Source: CAYOHG01 sp964465125 (GTDB lineage: Bacteria > Planctomycetota > Phycisphaerae > UBA1845 > Fen-1342). From it: a stretch of 56,384 nt of DNA. This document shows, in pieces, positions 25,213 to 34,105 of the stretch. Position numbers and translations under genes: made by a program. Under the pieces are notes generated by a model. It was not told the DNA's origin. It made no database searches and worked only from the letters and a program-made list of their open reading frames with translations. Where the stretch lies: NCBI GenBank assembly GCA_964465125.1, contig CAYXIO010000023.1:1-56384 (forward strand). Direction: 5' to 3'. How positions within the stretch are numbered: position 1 is the stretch's first letter; each line of letters begins with the position of its first letter.

Positions 25213-26247
25213 TCAGGGGCGACGGCCGGGCCGCCCGCCCGCGGGTGGCCGCGAGGACGGACGCACGGCACCGCTCGGCCGATTGATCGTGGCGCGGCGA
25301 ATCGTGGTCGTCGGCCGACTCGGCCCGATCGGCGTCCGCGAAATCGTCCGGGTGGAGCGATGCACCGTGCCCGCGGACCGCACGCCCACGCGCGGCGAGG
25401 AATGATGCAGCCCTGGCGAGCGAACCACCACGCGGTGGTCCGGGCGGCGAACCACCACGGTACGGCGGTGGTAGCTCGGGTACGGCGTTACGCAGTGGCT
25501 CCTTCCGAAGGAAAAGCTCGCACCGAACGCCAGGGAGCTGGGATACGGATCGGCCACGACCACCGGGTACGGGTCGCTCACGTAGACGGTCGACGGATAC
25601 GGCTCGATCACCGCGGGCGAACCGACGACCACGGGCGCCGGCTCGTAGTAGACCGGCTCGCGATAGCTGACCTTGGTGCTGTCGGCAGCCAGGATGGCAT
25701 GGTCGCGCGGGTCGAGCACGACCGCCTCCAGCACCAGCCGATGCGGCCAGGCGAACGCGCCGTCGGGCAGGCTCAGTGCCGTGCCGGCCTCGAACTCGAG
25801 GTCGTCGCCATCCGCGTCGCTCGGGCGATCCAGCGGGATCATCACGTCGAAGGGGCGCCCTTCGGTGTCCGCCAGCAGTCCCTGGTCGTCCCGGATCGAA
25901 AACACCAGGTGCAGCGGCTGCTGCGTGAACCGCGCATCTTCGACGTCGACGTCGTACTCGACGTCCATGCGCCAGTCGGCGCCAGCGCGGACAATCCGGG
26001 CCGAAAGATCGTCGATGTCGACGTCCGGCCGCGGCAGGTTGGCGATCACCCCCGTCGGAGCCGCGTAGCCGTCGTCCGCTTGCGCATCCGAGATCGGCTG
26101 CATCATGGTTTCGACCGGCTGCTGTTGAAGCCGCGTCTCGCGAACGGGCTGCATGGGGTAAATGGTCTGCTGGCCGAGCGCGCTGGCCGCGCCGAGCGCC
26201 GCCCATGCGCCCAGAAGCGCCGGCTGAAAGAAGAATCGCCTTGTCAT
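25213..26247 (-). CDS. Secreted protein with PYP repeats and a basic tail, unknown function
   Basis: A 344-residue exported protein. The signal peptide is about 1-25 (LGAWAALGAASALGQ). An acidic beta-rich domain (about 60-195: VDIDDLSARIVRAGADWRM, LHLVFSIRDDQGLLADTEGRP, FDVMIPLDRP) resembles a secreted VWA- or FHA-neighbour module but matches no family I know. Next comes a Pro/Tyr/Val segment with repeated PYP (about 205-265), then a very basic Arg/Ser/Pro tail of about 80 residues with no acidic residue, as would suit binding to cell wall, DNA or acidic glycans. ATG 26245-26247 has GGAGGG about eight bases upstream. It converges on the flippase gene, with six bases between stops. Confidence 0.78.
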   Translation of the reverse strand: MTRRFFFQPALLGAWAALGAASALGQQTIYPMQPVRETRLQQQPVETMMQPISDAQADDGYAAPTGVIANLPRPDVDIDDLSARIVRAGADWRMDVEYDVDVEDARFTQQPLHLVFSIRDDQGLLADTEGRPFDVMIPLDRPSDADGDDLEFEAGTALSLPDGAFAWPHRLVLEAVVLDPRDHAILAADSTKVSYREPVYYEPAPVVVGSPAVIEPYPSTVYVSDPYPVVVADPYPSSLAFGASFSFGRSHCVTPYPSYHRRTVVVRRPDHRVVVRSPGLHHSSPRVGVRSAGTVHRSTRTISRTPIGPSRPTTTIRRATINRPSGAVRPSSRPPAGGRPGRRP

Positions 26248-26466
26248 GGAAGTTGCCCTCCGTGGGCCAGCCACTTGAAGTTTCGCTGTCCTATTCTAGG
26301 CGGACACGGCTGGCCGCCAGCGGTTGGACGATCGACGCCCGGCTTCTATTCAACCGCGACGGCGCACGGGACCGTCAAGCCGAGTCCGATATGCGCTAAC
26401 CAGTTGCGGCGTCGCGATTTCGGTGCCTGACGACCCCGGCTGCGGGCGCACGCGGCCCGCGATTCA

Positions 26467-27804
26467 CTACAGCTCGAACTCGCTGCGGTCCTTGTCTTCG
26501 AGCACGTCCGCCAGGCGCATGCGCACGTAATCGACGTCGATCGCGACCGATTTGTTGACCGCGTCCGACGCGTGGAACGCGATGTCCTCGACGACCTTCT
26601 CGACAATCGTGTACAACCGCCGGGCGCCGATGTTCTCGAGCATCTCGTTGGCCTTGAACGCCATGTCCGCCATTTCCTGCAAGGCCTCCGGGCTGAAGCT
26701 CAGGGCCACGCCCTCGGTCCGCAGCAGCTCGATCTGCTGGCGAATGAGCGCATTCTGCGGCTCGGTCAGGATGCGCAGGTAATCCTCGGCGGTCAGGTCG
26801 TCGAGCTCCACGCGGATCGGAAAACGGCCCTGGAGCTCGGGCATCAAGTCACTGGGTGAAGCCTGGTTGAAGGCGCCGGCGGCGACAAAGAGGACGTGGT
26901 CGGTGCGCACGGGGCCGTAGCGCGTCGTGACAGACGTGCCTTCGACCAGCGGCAGCAGATCGCGCTGCACGCCGCTGCGGGAAACCTCCGGGCCGGCCAC
27001 CTCACCGCCGGGCGTCCCGCAGATCTTGTCGATTTCGTCGAGGAACACGATGCCGGCCTGTTCGGCGCGAGCGACCGCGTTCTGCTGGAGCGCCTCCTGG
27101 TCCACCAGACGGTCGCTTTCCTGCTGCAACAGCACCTGAAGCGCCTGCTGAACGGGCAATCGCTGCCGGCGGCTGCGGGCCGGCCAGACGCGCTGCATCA
27201 TCTGCTCGAACTCGGGCCCCATCTGTCCCAGGCCCATCCGCTCGAGCATGAACCCGGAGTTCGAGGCGTCCTCAACGGTTACGTCGACCGCGTGCTCGTT
27301 CAGCCCGCCAGCCTGAAGCTGCGAGCGCAGTTTCTCGCGCGCCCGCTGTCGCCGCTCGCGCTGATCCGGATCGGCGGCGGAGTCGCCCGCCTGCGGCAGG
27401 AGCTGGTCGAGAATGTGGTCCTCGGCGGAGCGGCGCGCCGCCTCGCGAACGCGTTCCCAGGCCGCCTCGCGCTCCATGGTCAGGGCGCGCTCGACCAGGT
27501 CGCGGATAATGCTCTCGACGTCGCGGCCGTAGTATCCGACCTCGGTGAAGCTGGTAGCCTCGACCTTCACGAACGGCGCCTGGAGCAAGTGAGCCAGCCG
27601 GCGAGCGATCTCGGTCTTGCCCACGCCCGTGGGGCCGACCATCAGGATGTTCTTGGGCAGCACGTCGTTTCGCAGCTCGGCGGACAGTTGCATCCGACGC
27701 CAGCGATTGCGGACCGCGACCGCGACGGCGCGCTTGGCGTCCGACTGGCCGACGATGTAGCGATCAAGCGCCTGAACGATCTGTCGTGGGGTGCTGTGGT
27801 CCAT
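26467..27804 (-). CDS. hslU: HslU, ATPase subunit of the HslUV protease
   Basis: HslU is an AAA+ unfoldase that feeds proteins to the HslV peptidase. At 445 residues it has the usual length. The Walker A GPTGVGKT is at 57-64. The pore loop reads GYYG (90-93) where E. coli has GYVG. The I-domain (about 110-235) includes LERMGLGQMGPEFEQM. Walker B FLDEIDK, the sensor-1 LFVAAGAF and the sensor-2 segment NIGARRLYTIVEKVVED are present, and the C-terminus ends in a Leu as needed to plug into HslV. I start at ATG 27802-27804. The hslV gene, normally adjacent, is not next to it: upstream is a divergent gene, downstream the secreted basic protein. Confidence 0.95.
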   Translation of the reverse strand: MDHSTPRQIVQALDRYIVGQSDAKRAVAVAVRNRWRRMQLSAELRNDVLPKNILMVGPTGVGKTEIARRLAHLLQAPFVKVEATSFTEVGYYGRDVESIIRDLVERALTMEREAAWERVREAARRSAEDHILDQLLPQAGDSAADPDQRERRQRAREKLRSQLQAGGLNEHAVDVTVEDASNSGFMLERMGLGQMGPEFEQMMQRVWPARSRRQRLPVQQALQVLLQQESDRLVDQEALQQNAVARAEQAGIVFLDEIDKICGTPGGEVAGPEVSRSGVQRDLLPLVEGTSVTTRYGPVRTDHVLFVAAGAFNQASPSDLMPELQGRFPIRVELDDLTAEDYLRILTEPQNALIRQQIELLRTEGVALSFSPEALQEMADMAFKANEMLENIGARRLYTIVEKVVEDIAFHASDAVNKSVAIDVDYVRMRLADVLEDKDRSEFEL

Positions 27805-28100
27805 GCTTTGCCGCGCTGCGGGCGACGCACCTCCCGCCAGGCAGGTCGGGTCGCCCACTCGGGGATCATATGCATCCCACGCCGCGCGTCGCAATCCGAC
27901 CGCCGCCAATCGACTCGCGCCCGCGGCGACGTGGCGCGGCGGCTGACTTCCGCCAGCGTCGCCCGCAATCAGCCGATAGTCGCCTACGGGGGGTTCCACG
28001 GCTGACGCGGTTTCCGCGCGGCCTCGAAAAAGCGGCGCAGAACGACGCAGGGCCTGCGACGAGGGCTACAATTCATCTGGGCACCGGGGATTCGGGCGGA
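27805..28100. promoter_or_regulatory. Divergent region between hslU and aminotransferase gene
   Basis: This 296-bp gap holds no gene I can support. A TACAAT box at 28067-28072 lies 28 bases before the aminotransferase ATG, in the only AT-rich patch there, but no good -35 is visible 17 bases upstream. CATATG at 27868-27873 is a second AT-rich spot on the hslU side. No heat-shock operator (CIRCE) is seen for hslU. Confidence 0.4.
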
Positions 28101-29243
28101 ATGACCATGAGCCTCGACGAAATCAGACAGAAGTTTCCCATTACCAAATCCTGCAACTTTCTGAATCACGCCGGAATTGCGCCGCTTTCCGGGCCCGCCG
28201 CCGACGCGCTGATCGGCTATGCCCGCGAGGTGTCCGAATCGGCCTACCTCTCGGGCACGTACTACCGCACGGCGGAGCGCGTGCGCCAGGCGGCGGCCCG
28301 GCTCGTGCACGCCGACCTCGCCGAGGTCACCTTCGTCAAGAACACCAGCGAAGGCATCAACTACGTCGCCAACGGCATCCCGTGGCTCAGCGGGGACAAC
28401 GTCGTTTCCACGATGCTGGAGTTTCCGGCCAACGTCTATCCGTGGCTCAACCTCGAGGGCCGCGGCGTTCATCTGAAGCGCGTCGCGGAGGAGGACGGCC
28501 GAATCCCGTTCGACCGGATCGCCGCCGCGATCGACAAGCGCACGCGCCTGGTGGCGATCTCCGCGGTGCAGTGGGGCAACGGCTTCCGCGTCGACCTGAC
28601 GCGGCTGGGCGAGTTGTGCAAGGACAAGGGTGTGCTGCTTTTCGTCGACGCGATTCAGGCGCTGGGAATCCACCCGATCGACGTGCGGGCGATGAACATC
28701 GACTTTCTCGCGGCCGGCGGGCACAAGTGGCTCGTTTCGCCTGAAGGCACCGGCCTGTTCTTTTGCCGCCGCGAGCTGCTCGGGCACCTGCGCCCCAGCG
28801 CGCCCGGCTATCTCTGCATGAAGCAGAGCGTCGAGGAGGACGTCCGCGGGCTGCGCCCGGACGACTTCCACGATGACGCCCGGCGGTTCGACAACGGCGC
28901 CTACAACGTCGCCGGCATCGCCGCCTTGGGCGCCTCGCTCAACCTGCTGCTCGAGACCGGCATCGAGGAGATTCAGGTCCGCATGAAGTACCTGAGCGAC
29001 CTGCTGGTCGAGGGGCTGCGCGGCAAGGGCTGGAAAGTGCTCAGCCCGCGCACCGCCACCGAATGGAGCGGCATCGTCACGTTCGCGACCGAGAAGCACG
29101 ACGTCGACGCGCTGCGGCGGCACCTGCGGAACGAGTTCCGCGTGATCGTGGCGACGCGGCGCGGCCGGCTGCGCGCCAGCCCGCACTTCTACAATTCGCC
29201 CGAGGAAATGCGCCAACTGATCGAGGCGCTGCCCAACGAGTAA
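28101..29243 (+). CDS. Class V aminotransferase (cysteine desulfurase/isopenicillin N epimerase-like)
   Basis: A 380-residue PLP enzyme of the class V aminotransferase fold. The PLP lysine is K209 in AAGGHKWLVSPEGTG, and the Schiff-base neighbourhood FVDAIQALGIHPIDV with its Asp is typical. FVKNTSEGINYVANG binds the phosphate. It lacks the Cys-loop of IscS/NifS in an obvious place, so it may be a selenocysteine lyase, a cysteine desulfurase-like or an isopenicillin-N-epimerase-like enzyme. The usual iron-sulfur partner genes are absent. Two start codons (28101 and 28107) are possible. An ATG or GTG further upstream would lengthen it into non-coding sequence. Confidence 0.88.
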   Translation: MTMSLDEIRQKFPITKSCNFLNHAGIAPLSGPAADALIGYAREVSESAYLSGTYYRTAERVRQAAARLVHADLAEVTFVKNTSEGINYVANGIPWLSGDNVVSTMLEFPANVYPWLNLEGRGVHLKRVAEEDGRIPFDRIAAAIDKRTRLVAISAVQWGNGFRVDLTRLGELCKDKGVLLFVDAIQALGIHPIDVRAMNIDFLAAGGHKWLVSPEGTGLFFCRRELLGHLRPSAPGYLCMKQSVEEDVRGLRPDDFHDDARRFDNGAYNVAGIAALGASLNLLLETGIEEIQVRMKYLSDLLVEGLRGKGWKVLSPRTATEWSGIVTFATEKHDVDALRRHLRNEFRVIVATRRGRLRASPHFYNSPEEMRQLIEALPNE

Positions 29244-29268
29244 GCCCGGTCGGCGGGAGCTCCGCGCG

Positions 29269-29694
29269 CTAGATGCCTGAGGTTTGCGCCGAGCGCTGGC
29301 CTTCGATCATCACGCTTGCGACGAAGTTCAGCGCCGCGGTCCAGTCCTCGGCGTGCTGCGCGCTCCACGTTGCGCCCGAAATCTCCTCCATGACCTCCAG
29401 CAGCGTGTCGCGCACCAGCGGATAGTGCTCGGGCTCGGCTCCGTATCTCGCATGACGCTGCCCCAGCTCGAGGAGCGCCTGCCGCAGCGCGCCGGGAGTG
29501 CGCAGGCTGCGAATGGTGAGCCGCAGGGCCGCGATCAGCTTGGATTTCTGCGCGCTCATGTCCTGAGGGAACAGCGGGCGAACCTGCGGATAGCGCGCGA
29601 ACAGCAGGGTGCAAAAGCGGTCGACCAGCTCCGGCGCGCGCGGGGCCATGCCCGCAAAGCTCGCCTCAAGTCGCTCGATGACGGTCGCATGCAT
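29269..29694 (-). CDS. Single-domain globin
   Basis: A 141-residue globin of the flavohaemoglobin/Vitreoscilla-haemoglobin group without the reductase domain. Proximal (F8) histidine is H81 in GQRHARYGAEPEHYPLV, which is very close to the family signature. F42 in VRPLFP is the CD1 phenylalanine and Q49 the likely E7 residue. At B10, where these globins have Tyr (FYKNLF in Vitreoscilla), this protein has C28 (FCTLLF), which is unusual and bears on O2 or NO chemistry. I start at ATG 29692-29694 (GGGAG upstream), since the upstream frame is Pro/Arg-rich. It diverges from the DPP-IV-type peptidase gene. The last residues of the 3' end come within 26 bases of the converging aminotransferase stop. 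Confidence 0.9.
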   Translation of the reverse strand: MHATVIERLEASFAGMAPRAPELVDRFCTLLFARYPQVRPLFPQDMSAQKSKLIAALRLTIRSLRTPGALRQALLELGQRHARYGAEPEHYPLVRDTLLEVMEEISGATWSAQHAEDWTAALNFVASVMIEGQRSAQTSGI

Positions 29695-29722
29695 GCTGCG
29701 CTCCCATGCGAGAGATATCGGG

Positions 29723-29753
29723 CTCGGGATCCGGTCCGCGTGCGGAACCCGAG
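29723..29753. promoter_or_regulatory. Nested inverted repeat upstream of globin and peptidase genes
   Basis: In the 251-bp divergent gap 29695-29945, outer arms CTCGGG (29723-29728) and CCCGAG (29748-29753) enclose inner arms TCCGC and GCGGA (29735-29746). CGGTCCG at 29732-29738 can alternatively pair with CGGACCG at 29763-29769, which would disrupt the first fold. The region lies 30-75 bases before the globin ATG. It may be an operator or leader structure. No standard promoter box is obvious. Confidence 0.3.
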
Positions 29754-29945
29754 CAGGAGCATCGGACCGATTCCGGGGCGACTCCAGCTTCTCCGGCGCA
29801 GGCGGTGCCGGTCCGCCGCGGTCCAACGCACGCGCGCGGTTTCTCGCCGGCCGGCAGGCGGTCGATGGGCATTGACGCCCCGCGACTTCCTGGCGAGAGT
29901 TCGTCGGCGTTGATTCCCGAAAGTGATCCCACGCGCGGAGTTCAC

Positions 29946-32210
29946 ATGAACCGGATGGGTGCTGTGCCGCTCGCTCCTCGTTCCGCTCGTCATCGAGTGG
30001 CTGCCGTCGCGATCCTGCTGGGAATCGGCCAGCTCCCGGCGCTGCCGGCCGCCCGGCAGAGCGCGCCCGCGACCGAGCCGACCTCGCAGCCGCCTCGCAA
30101 GCGCATCACGCTCGACGTGATCCAGGGCCGCGGACGCGTGAACTTCGACGGGAGCGTTGCCAGCGGGATGACCTGGCTGGCGGACGGCCGGCATTTCCTG
30201 CATCGCAGAGACGGGAAGCTGATGCGCGTCGACGCGCTTACCGACGCGGCCGAGCCCGCCTATGACAGCGCCGCGATTCAGAAGGCCTTCGAAACACAGG
30301 CCGGCCTCGATTCGTCGGACGCGGAGCGGATCGGCGCTAACCCCGGCGAGTGGAACGACGCCCGGACGTGCGCGCTGCTCAAGCACGCCACCGGCACGTA
30401 CGTGCTGCGCATGGAAGCCGACGGGCCGCGCGTCGTCCGGGCGGCGCCGTCCGACGACGCGGAACGCCGCGAGCTGTCCCTCGGTCCCGCCGGCCGGCGC
30501 CTGGCCTTCGTCCGCGGAAACAACCTCTTCAGCATCGACGCCGATTCCGCGACCGAGCGCCAGCTCACGACGGACGGCACGGAAACACTGCTCAACGGCG
30601 TGCTCGATTGGGTCTATCAGGAGGAGGTCTACGGCCGCGGCGACTGGCGAAGCTACTGGTGGAGCGCCGACGACGCGCGCCTCGCGTTTCTTCAGCTCGA
30701 CGAGTCCGAAGTGCCCGTCTACACGATCGTGCACCAGGCCAAAATGCGGCCCAGCGTGGAGACGCTCAAATATCCCAAGCCCGGCGACCCGAATCCGCGC
30801 GTGCGGCTGGGAATCGTCGCCAGCGGCGGCGGCGAAGTCGTCTGGGCGGATCTGGGCGCGTACAAGGACATCGAGTTTCTCATCACGCGCGCGAGCTGGT
30901 CGCCGAGCAACACCGTGATCTTCAGCGTGCAGGACCGCGAGCAGCGCTGGCTCGACCTGAACGAAGCCGATCCCGCGACGGGCCGCGTGCGAACGCTGAT
31001 CCACGAGCCCTCGCCCGCGTGGACGGATAACCTCCCACACCCGCGCTGGCTGAAGGACGGCACGTTCATCTGGCTCAGCGACCGCGACGGCTATCGCCAC
31101 GCGTTTCACTATGCCGCCGATGGAACGCTGATCGACCGGCTGACGCGCGGCGATTGGGACGTGCGCGACGTCCTCGGCGTGGACGAGGCCGGCGGCTGGC
31201 TCTACTTCAGCGGGACGCGCGAGGGCCCGCTGGAGATTCACGCCTATCGCGCGCCGCTGGCCGGCGGCCCGGTCACGCACCTGACCGAGCCGGGCTACGG
31301 GCACTCCATCACCATGGACCCCACCTGCACCTACTTCTTCGACAACTTCAGCAACATCCATACGCCCACCAAGGTCTACCTCCGGAATGCCGACGGTTCG
31401 CTGGCGCGCGTCATCAGCGAAAACCACGTCGCGGTGCTGTCGGAGTACGCCTTCGGCGAGACGCGGCACGCGGAGTTTCCCGCCCGCGACGGGTTCACGC
31501 TGCGCGCCCGGCTTGTGCTGCCGCCGGACTACCAGCCCGGTCAGCGCTACCCGGTGTGGTGCTCGGTCTATGCCGGGCCGGACTCCCAGACCGTCTTCAA
31601 TCGCTGGGGCGGTCACATGTCGCTCAACGATCAGGTGCTGGCGAACGAAGGCTACATCGTCTGGCGGATCGACCCGCGCTCCGCCAGCGGCCAGGGGATT
31701 CGCTCGGCCTGGCAGGCCTGGTGCCGGCTCGGGACCTTTGAACTCGCCGACATCGAGGACAGCCTGCTCTGGCTGATCGACCAGGGATATGCCGACCCGC
31801 AGCGCATCGGAATCACCGGGTTCAGCTACGGCGGCTACATGACCGCGTTCGCGATGACGCACAGCACGATGTTCAAGGTCGGCATCTGCGGCGCGCCGGT
31901 CACCGACTGGGCCTGCTACGACACGATCTACACCGAACGCTACATGCGCACGCCGCAGAACAACCCCGACGGATACGTTAGCAGCTCGGCGGTGCGCGCG
32001 GCGGAGAACCTGCACGGCAAGCTGCTGCTGGTCCACGGGATGATCGACGAAAACGTGCACTTTCAGAACAGCGCCCTGCTGATCGACGCGCTGGAAAAAG
32101 CCGGACGCGAATTCGACCTGATGGTCTATCCGCGCGACCGGCACGGAATCTTCAACGGCGGCGAGCATTTTCGGGAATTGCAGGCGCGCTATCTGAGGGA
32201 GAATCTCTGA
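29946..32210 (+). CDS. Secreted dipeptidyl-peptidase IV-type serine peptidase (S9B)
   Basis: A 754-residue exported peptidase of the prolyl oligopeptidase family that removes dipeptides (X-Pro or X-Ala) from peptide N-termini. The N-terminal hydrophobic stretch (about 18-36, VAAVAILLGIGQLPALPA) is a signal peptide. Residues about 60-480 form the eight-blade propeller. It contains the DPP-IV double-Glu motif in DWVYQEEVYGRGDWRSY. The catalytic domain has S627 in GFSYGGYM, D701 in HGMIDENVHF and H733 in RDRHGIF. ATG 29946 is chosen as the start of the signal peptide. It is a monocistronic-looking gene, divergent from the globin, and likely scavenges peptides in the periplasm. Confidence 0.94.
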   Translation: MNRMGAVPLAPRSARHRVAAVAILLGIGQLPALPAARQSAPATEPTSQPPRKRITLDVIQGRGRVNFDGSVASGMTWLADGRHFLHRRDGKLMRVDALTDAAEPAYDSAAIQKAFETQAGLDSSDAERIGANPGEWNDARTCALLKHATGTYVLRMEADGPRVVRAAPSDDAERRELSLGPAGRRLAFVRGNNLFSIDADSATERQLTTDGTETLLNGVLDWVYQEEVYGRGDWRSYWWSADDARLAFLQLDESEVPVYTIVHQAKMRPSVETLKYPKPGDPNPRVRLGIVASGGGEVVWADLGAYKDIEFLITRASWSPSNTVIFSVQDREQRWLDLNEADPATGRVRTLIHEPSPAWTDNLPHPRWLKDGTFIWLSDRDGYRHAFHYAADGTLIDRLTRGDWDVRDVLGVDEAGGWLYFSGTREGPLEIHAYRAPLAGGPVTHLTEPGYGHSITMDPTCTYFFDNFSNIHTPTKVYLRNADGSLARVISENHVAVLSEYAFGETRHAEFPARDGFTLRARLVLPPDYQPGQRYPVWCSVYAGPDSQTVFNRWGGHMSLNDQVLANEGYIVWRIDPRSASGQGIRSAWQAWCRLGTFELADIEDSLLWLIDQGYADPQRIGITGFSYGGYMTAFAMTHSTMFKVGICGAPVTDWACYDTIYTERYMRTPQNNPDGYVSSSAVRAAENLHGKLLLVHGMIDENVHFQNSALLIDALEKAGREFDLMVYPRDRHGIFNGGEHFRELQARYLRENL

Positions 32211-32244
32211 GCCGCTGATCGCAGCACGCGGGGCTGCCGCGGCG

Positions 32245-32613
32245 CTACAGCACGCCGCGCACCACCGTGATTGCGGCGGTCAGCAGGCAGGCCACCGGAA
32301 TCGCGAACAGCGTTCGCAGCGGCTTGAGCCAGGCCGTCAGCGCGCAGACCAGCGGCATCGACGCGCCGCCGACGAGGAATCCCCACGCGGCGACACTCCG
32401 CTCCCAGCCCGCGAGGTCCGTGCGTTCGACGGTCAACGCAAAGAGAATGTTGATGGCGCCGAGAGCCACCGCCGCGATGTGCCCCAACCGCAGCATGCGG
32501 CGTCGGAACGACGCGTATCCGCCCAGCCAATCGTCACGATGGAAGAACAGCCCCAGCAGCAGACCGCTGGCGAAACCCAACGTGATCCACAGCCAGCCGA
32601 AGGCCAGGTTCAA
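32245..32613 (-). CDS. Small four-helix membrane protein, unknown function
   Basis: A 122-residue hydrophobic protein with about four transmembrane helices: LAFGWLWITLGFASGLLLGLFF (2-23), LGHIAAVALGAINILFALTV (43-62), VAAWGFLVGGASMPLVCALTAWL (74-96) and LFAIPVACLLTAAITVV (102-118). A short Arg-rich loop lies between helices one and two. I know no family for it. It lies 43 bases downstream of folC in the same direction, so it may be co-transcribed. It converges on the DPP-IV gene. Confidence 0.7.
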   Translation of the reverse strand: MNLAFGWLWITLGFASGLLLGLFFHRDDWLGGYASFRRRMLRLGHIAAVALGAINILFALTVERTDLAGWERSVAAWGFLVGGASMPLVCALTAWLKPLRTLFAIPVACLLTAAITVVRGVL

Positions 32614-32656
32614 GGAGAGGTCGCTCCGCGTCGCAGGCGTCGATCGGCCGTGGTGC

Positions 32657-34105
32657 TCAGCCCACGACGGCGTGGACGATGTGCTGCTTCGCCTGCCCGA
32701 CCAGTTGGAACGAGCCGGTGATGCAGATCAGGTCGTCGCGGCCGACGCAGTGACACGCGGTCCGGAAGGCGCTGAGCAGGTTCGGCTCGACCTGGGCCAT
32801 CTTCTGCGAGCGTTCGGCGAAGCGCGTCAGCAACTCGCGCGGGTCGGCCGAGCGGGCGGTCCCGATGCTGGTGAAGATGACCTTGTCGGCGCCCAGCTCG
32901 AGCTGCTGGAGCATGCCGTCGATGTCCTTGTCCTGCGCGCAGCCGAAGATCACCACCATCGAGTCGTAGGTGATGTTCTGGCCGATGGCGCGCATCACCG
33001 CGGCAACGCTGGCGGCGTTGTGTGCCGCGTCCACGACGGTGCGCGGGTTGTCGCGGATGACCTCGAGCCGCCCGGGAATCCGCACGGAGGCAAGCCCATC
33101 GACCGCCTGCTGCTCCGGGATGGCGATTTCCTTGCCGCGCAGGGCGTCGAGCATGCCGAGCGCCACGCCGCAGTTGTACGCCTGATGCTCGCCGAGCAGC
33201 GGGACGCGAACGTGATCGAAGCGGCTGGTCTTGGTTGCGAGGCAGACGCGCATGTGCGGTCCGGTCGCGCGCGAGCACTCGAATCGGAAGCTGAACTCAA
33301 GGTCCTCGCCGAGGATGCGCAGATCGCAGCCGACCTTGCGGGCGTGCTCGCGCAGGACGCGCTTCACGCCCGGAGGCTGCGGCGCGCTGATGACGGGCAC
33401 TCCGGGCTTGAAGATCCCGGCCTTCTCTTCGGCGATGGCCTCGAGCGTGGAGCCGAGCTGGGCCATGTGATCATAGCTGATGCCGGTGATCGCGCAGACT
33501 TCGGGTCGAATGACGTTGGTCGAGTCGAGCCGGCCGCCGAGGCCCGTTTCGATGACGGCAAAGTCGACTTTCTTGTCAACGAAGTGCAGAAAACCGGCCG
33601 CGGTCATGATCTCGAAGAAGGTCGGCTGGTCTTTTTTCAGACCGCGCAGCGCGGCTTGCACACGGCCGATCAGCCGGGCGAATTCCGCCTCGCCGACCAG
33701 CTCTCCGTCGACGGAGATTCGCTCGCACACGTCGAGGACGTGGGGAGAGGTATAGAGACCTGTCCGATAACCGCTGGCCTGGAGCATCGCCGCCGTCATG
33801 TGGGCGGTCGAGCCTTTGCCCTTCGTGCCGGCGATATGCAGGCAACGGAGTTTGCGATGGGGATTGCCAAGCGCGGCCAGCAGCCGCACCATGCGCGTCA
33901 GGTTGAAGTTCGACGGGTTGTAGCCGACCCGCACCATCGTTTCATAGTTGGTCTGCGCGCTCAGGAAACGCAGCGCCGCGCGAAAGTTACGGATCGGCGC
34001 CGGCGCATCGACCCGGGCTCGCGGCGATCTGGGCTCCGTCTTTCGGGAAGGCGCGCCACGTCGAGGCTGACGGGCCGCCGTTTTGCGGGTCGCGGCTTCG
34101 GCCAT
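32657..34105 (-). CDS. folC: Folylpolyglutamate synthase / dihydrofolate synthase
   Basis: FolC adds glutamate to dihydropteroate and to folates, making polyglutamylated cofactors. This Mur-ligase-family protein has an unusual basic N-terminal extension of about 50 residues (RKTAARQPRRGAPSRKTEPR). The conserved body begins with NYETMV and FNLTRMVRLLAALGNP. The P-loop IAGTKGKGSTAHM is seen, along with YTSPHVLDVCERI, ETGLGGRLDSTNVI, and the mid-domain EEKAGIFKPGVPVI. The C-terminal domain has VDAAHNAASV. I start at ATG 34103-34105 (482 aa). The 3' end precedes the small membrane protein gene, and aroB diverges 158 bases upstream. Confidence 0.92.
   Translation of the reverse strand: MAEAATRKTAARQPRRGAPSRKTEPRSPRARVDAPAPIRNFRAALRFLSAQTNYETMVRVGYNPSNFNLTRMVRLLAALGNPHRKLRCLHIAGTKGKGSTAHMTAAMLQASGYRTGLYTSPHVLDVCERISVDGELVGEAEFARLIGRVQAALRGLKKDQPTFFEIMTAAGFLHFVDKKVDFAVIETGLGGRLDSTNVIRPEVCAITGISYDHMAQLGSTLEAIAEEKAGIFKPGVPVISAPQPPGVKRVLREHARKVGCDLRILGEDLEFSFRFECSRATGPHMRVCLATKTSRFDHVRVPLLGEHQAYNCGVALGMLDALRGKEIAIPEQQAVDGLASVRIPGRLEVIRDNPRTVVDAAHNAASVAAVMRAIGQNITYDSMVVIFGCAQDKDIDGMLQQLELGADKVIFTSIGTARSADPRELLTRFAERSQKMAQVEPNLLSAFRTACHCVGRDDLICITGSFQLVGQAKQHIVHAVVG

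Noticed and set aside
29556..32168. 870-residue open frame on the minus strand opposite the DPP-IV peptidase
   Set aside because: No domain, extreme Arg/Val/Asp/Ala composition, and the plus-strand frame has a complete catalytic triad.
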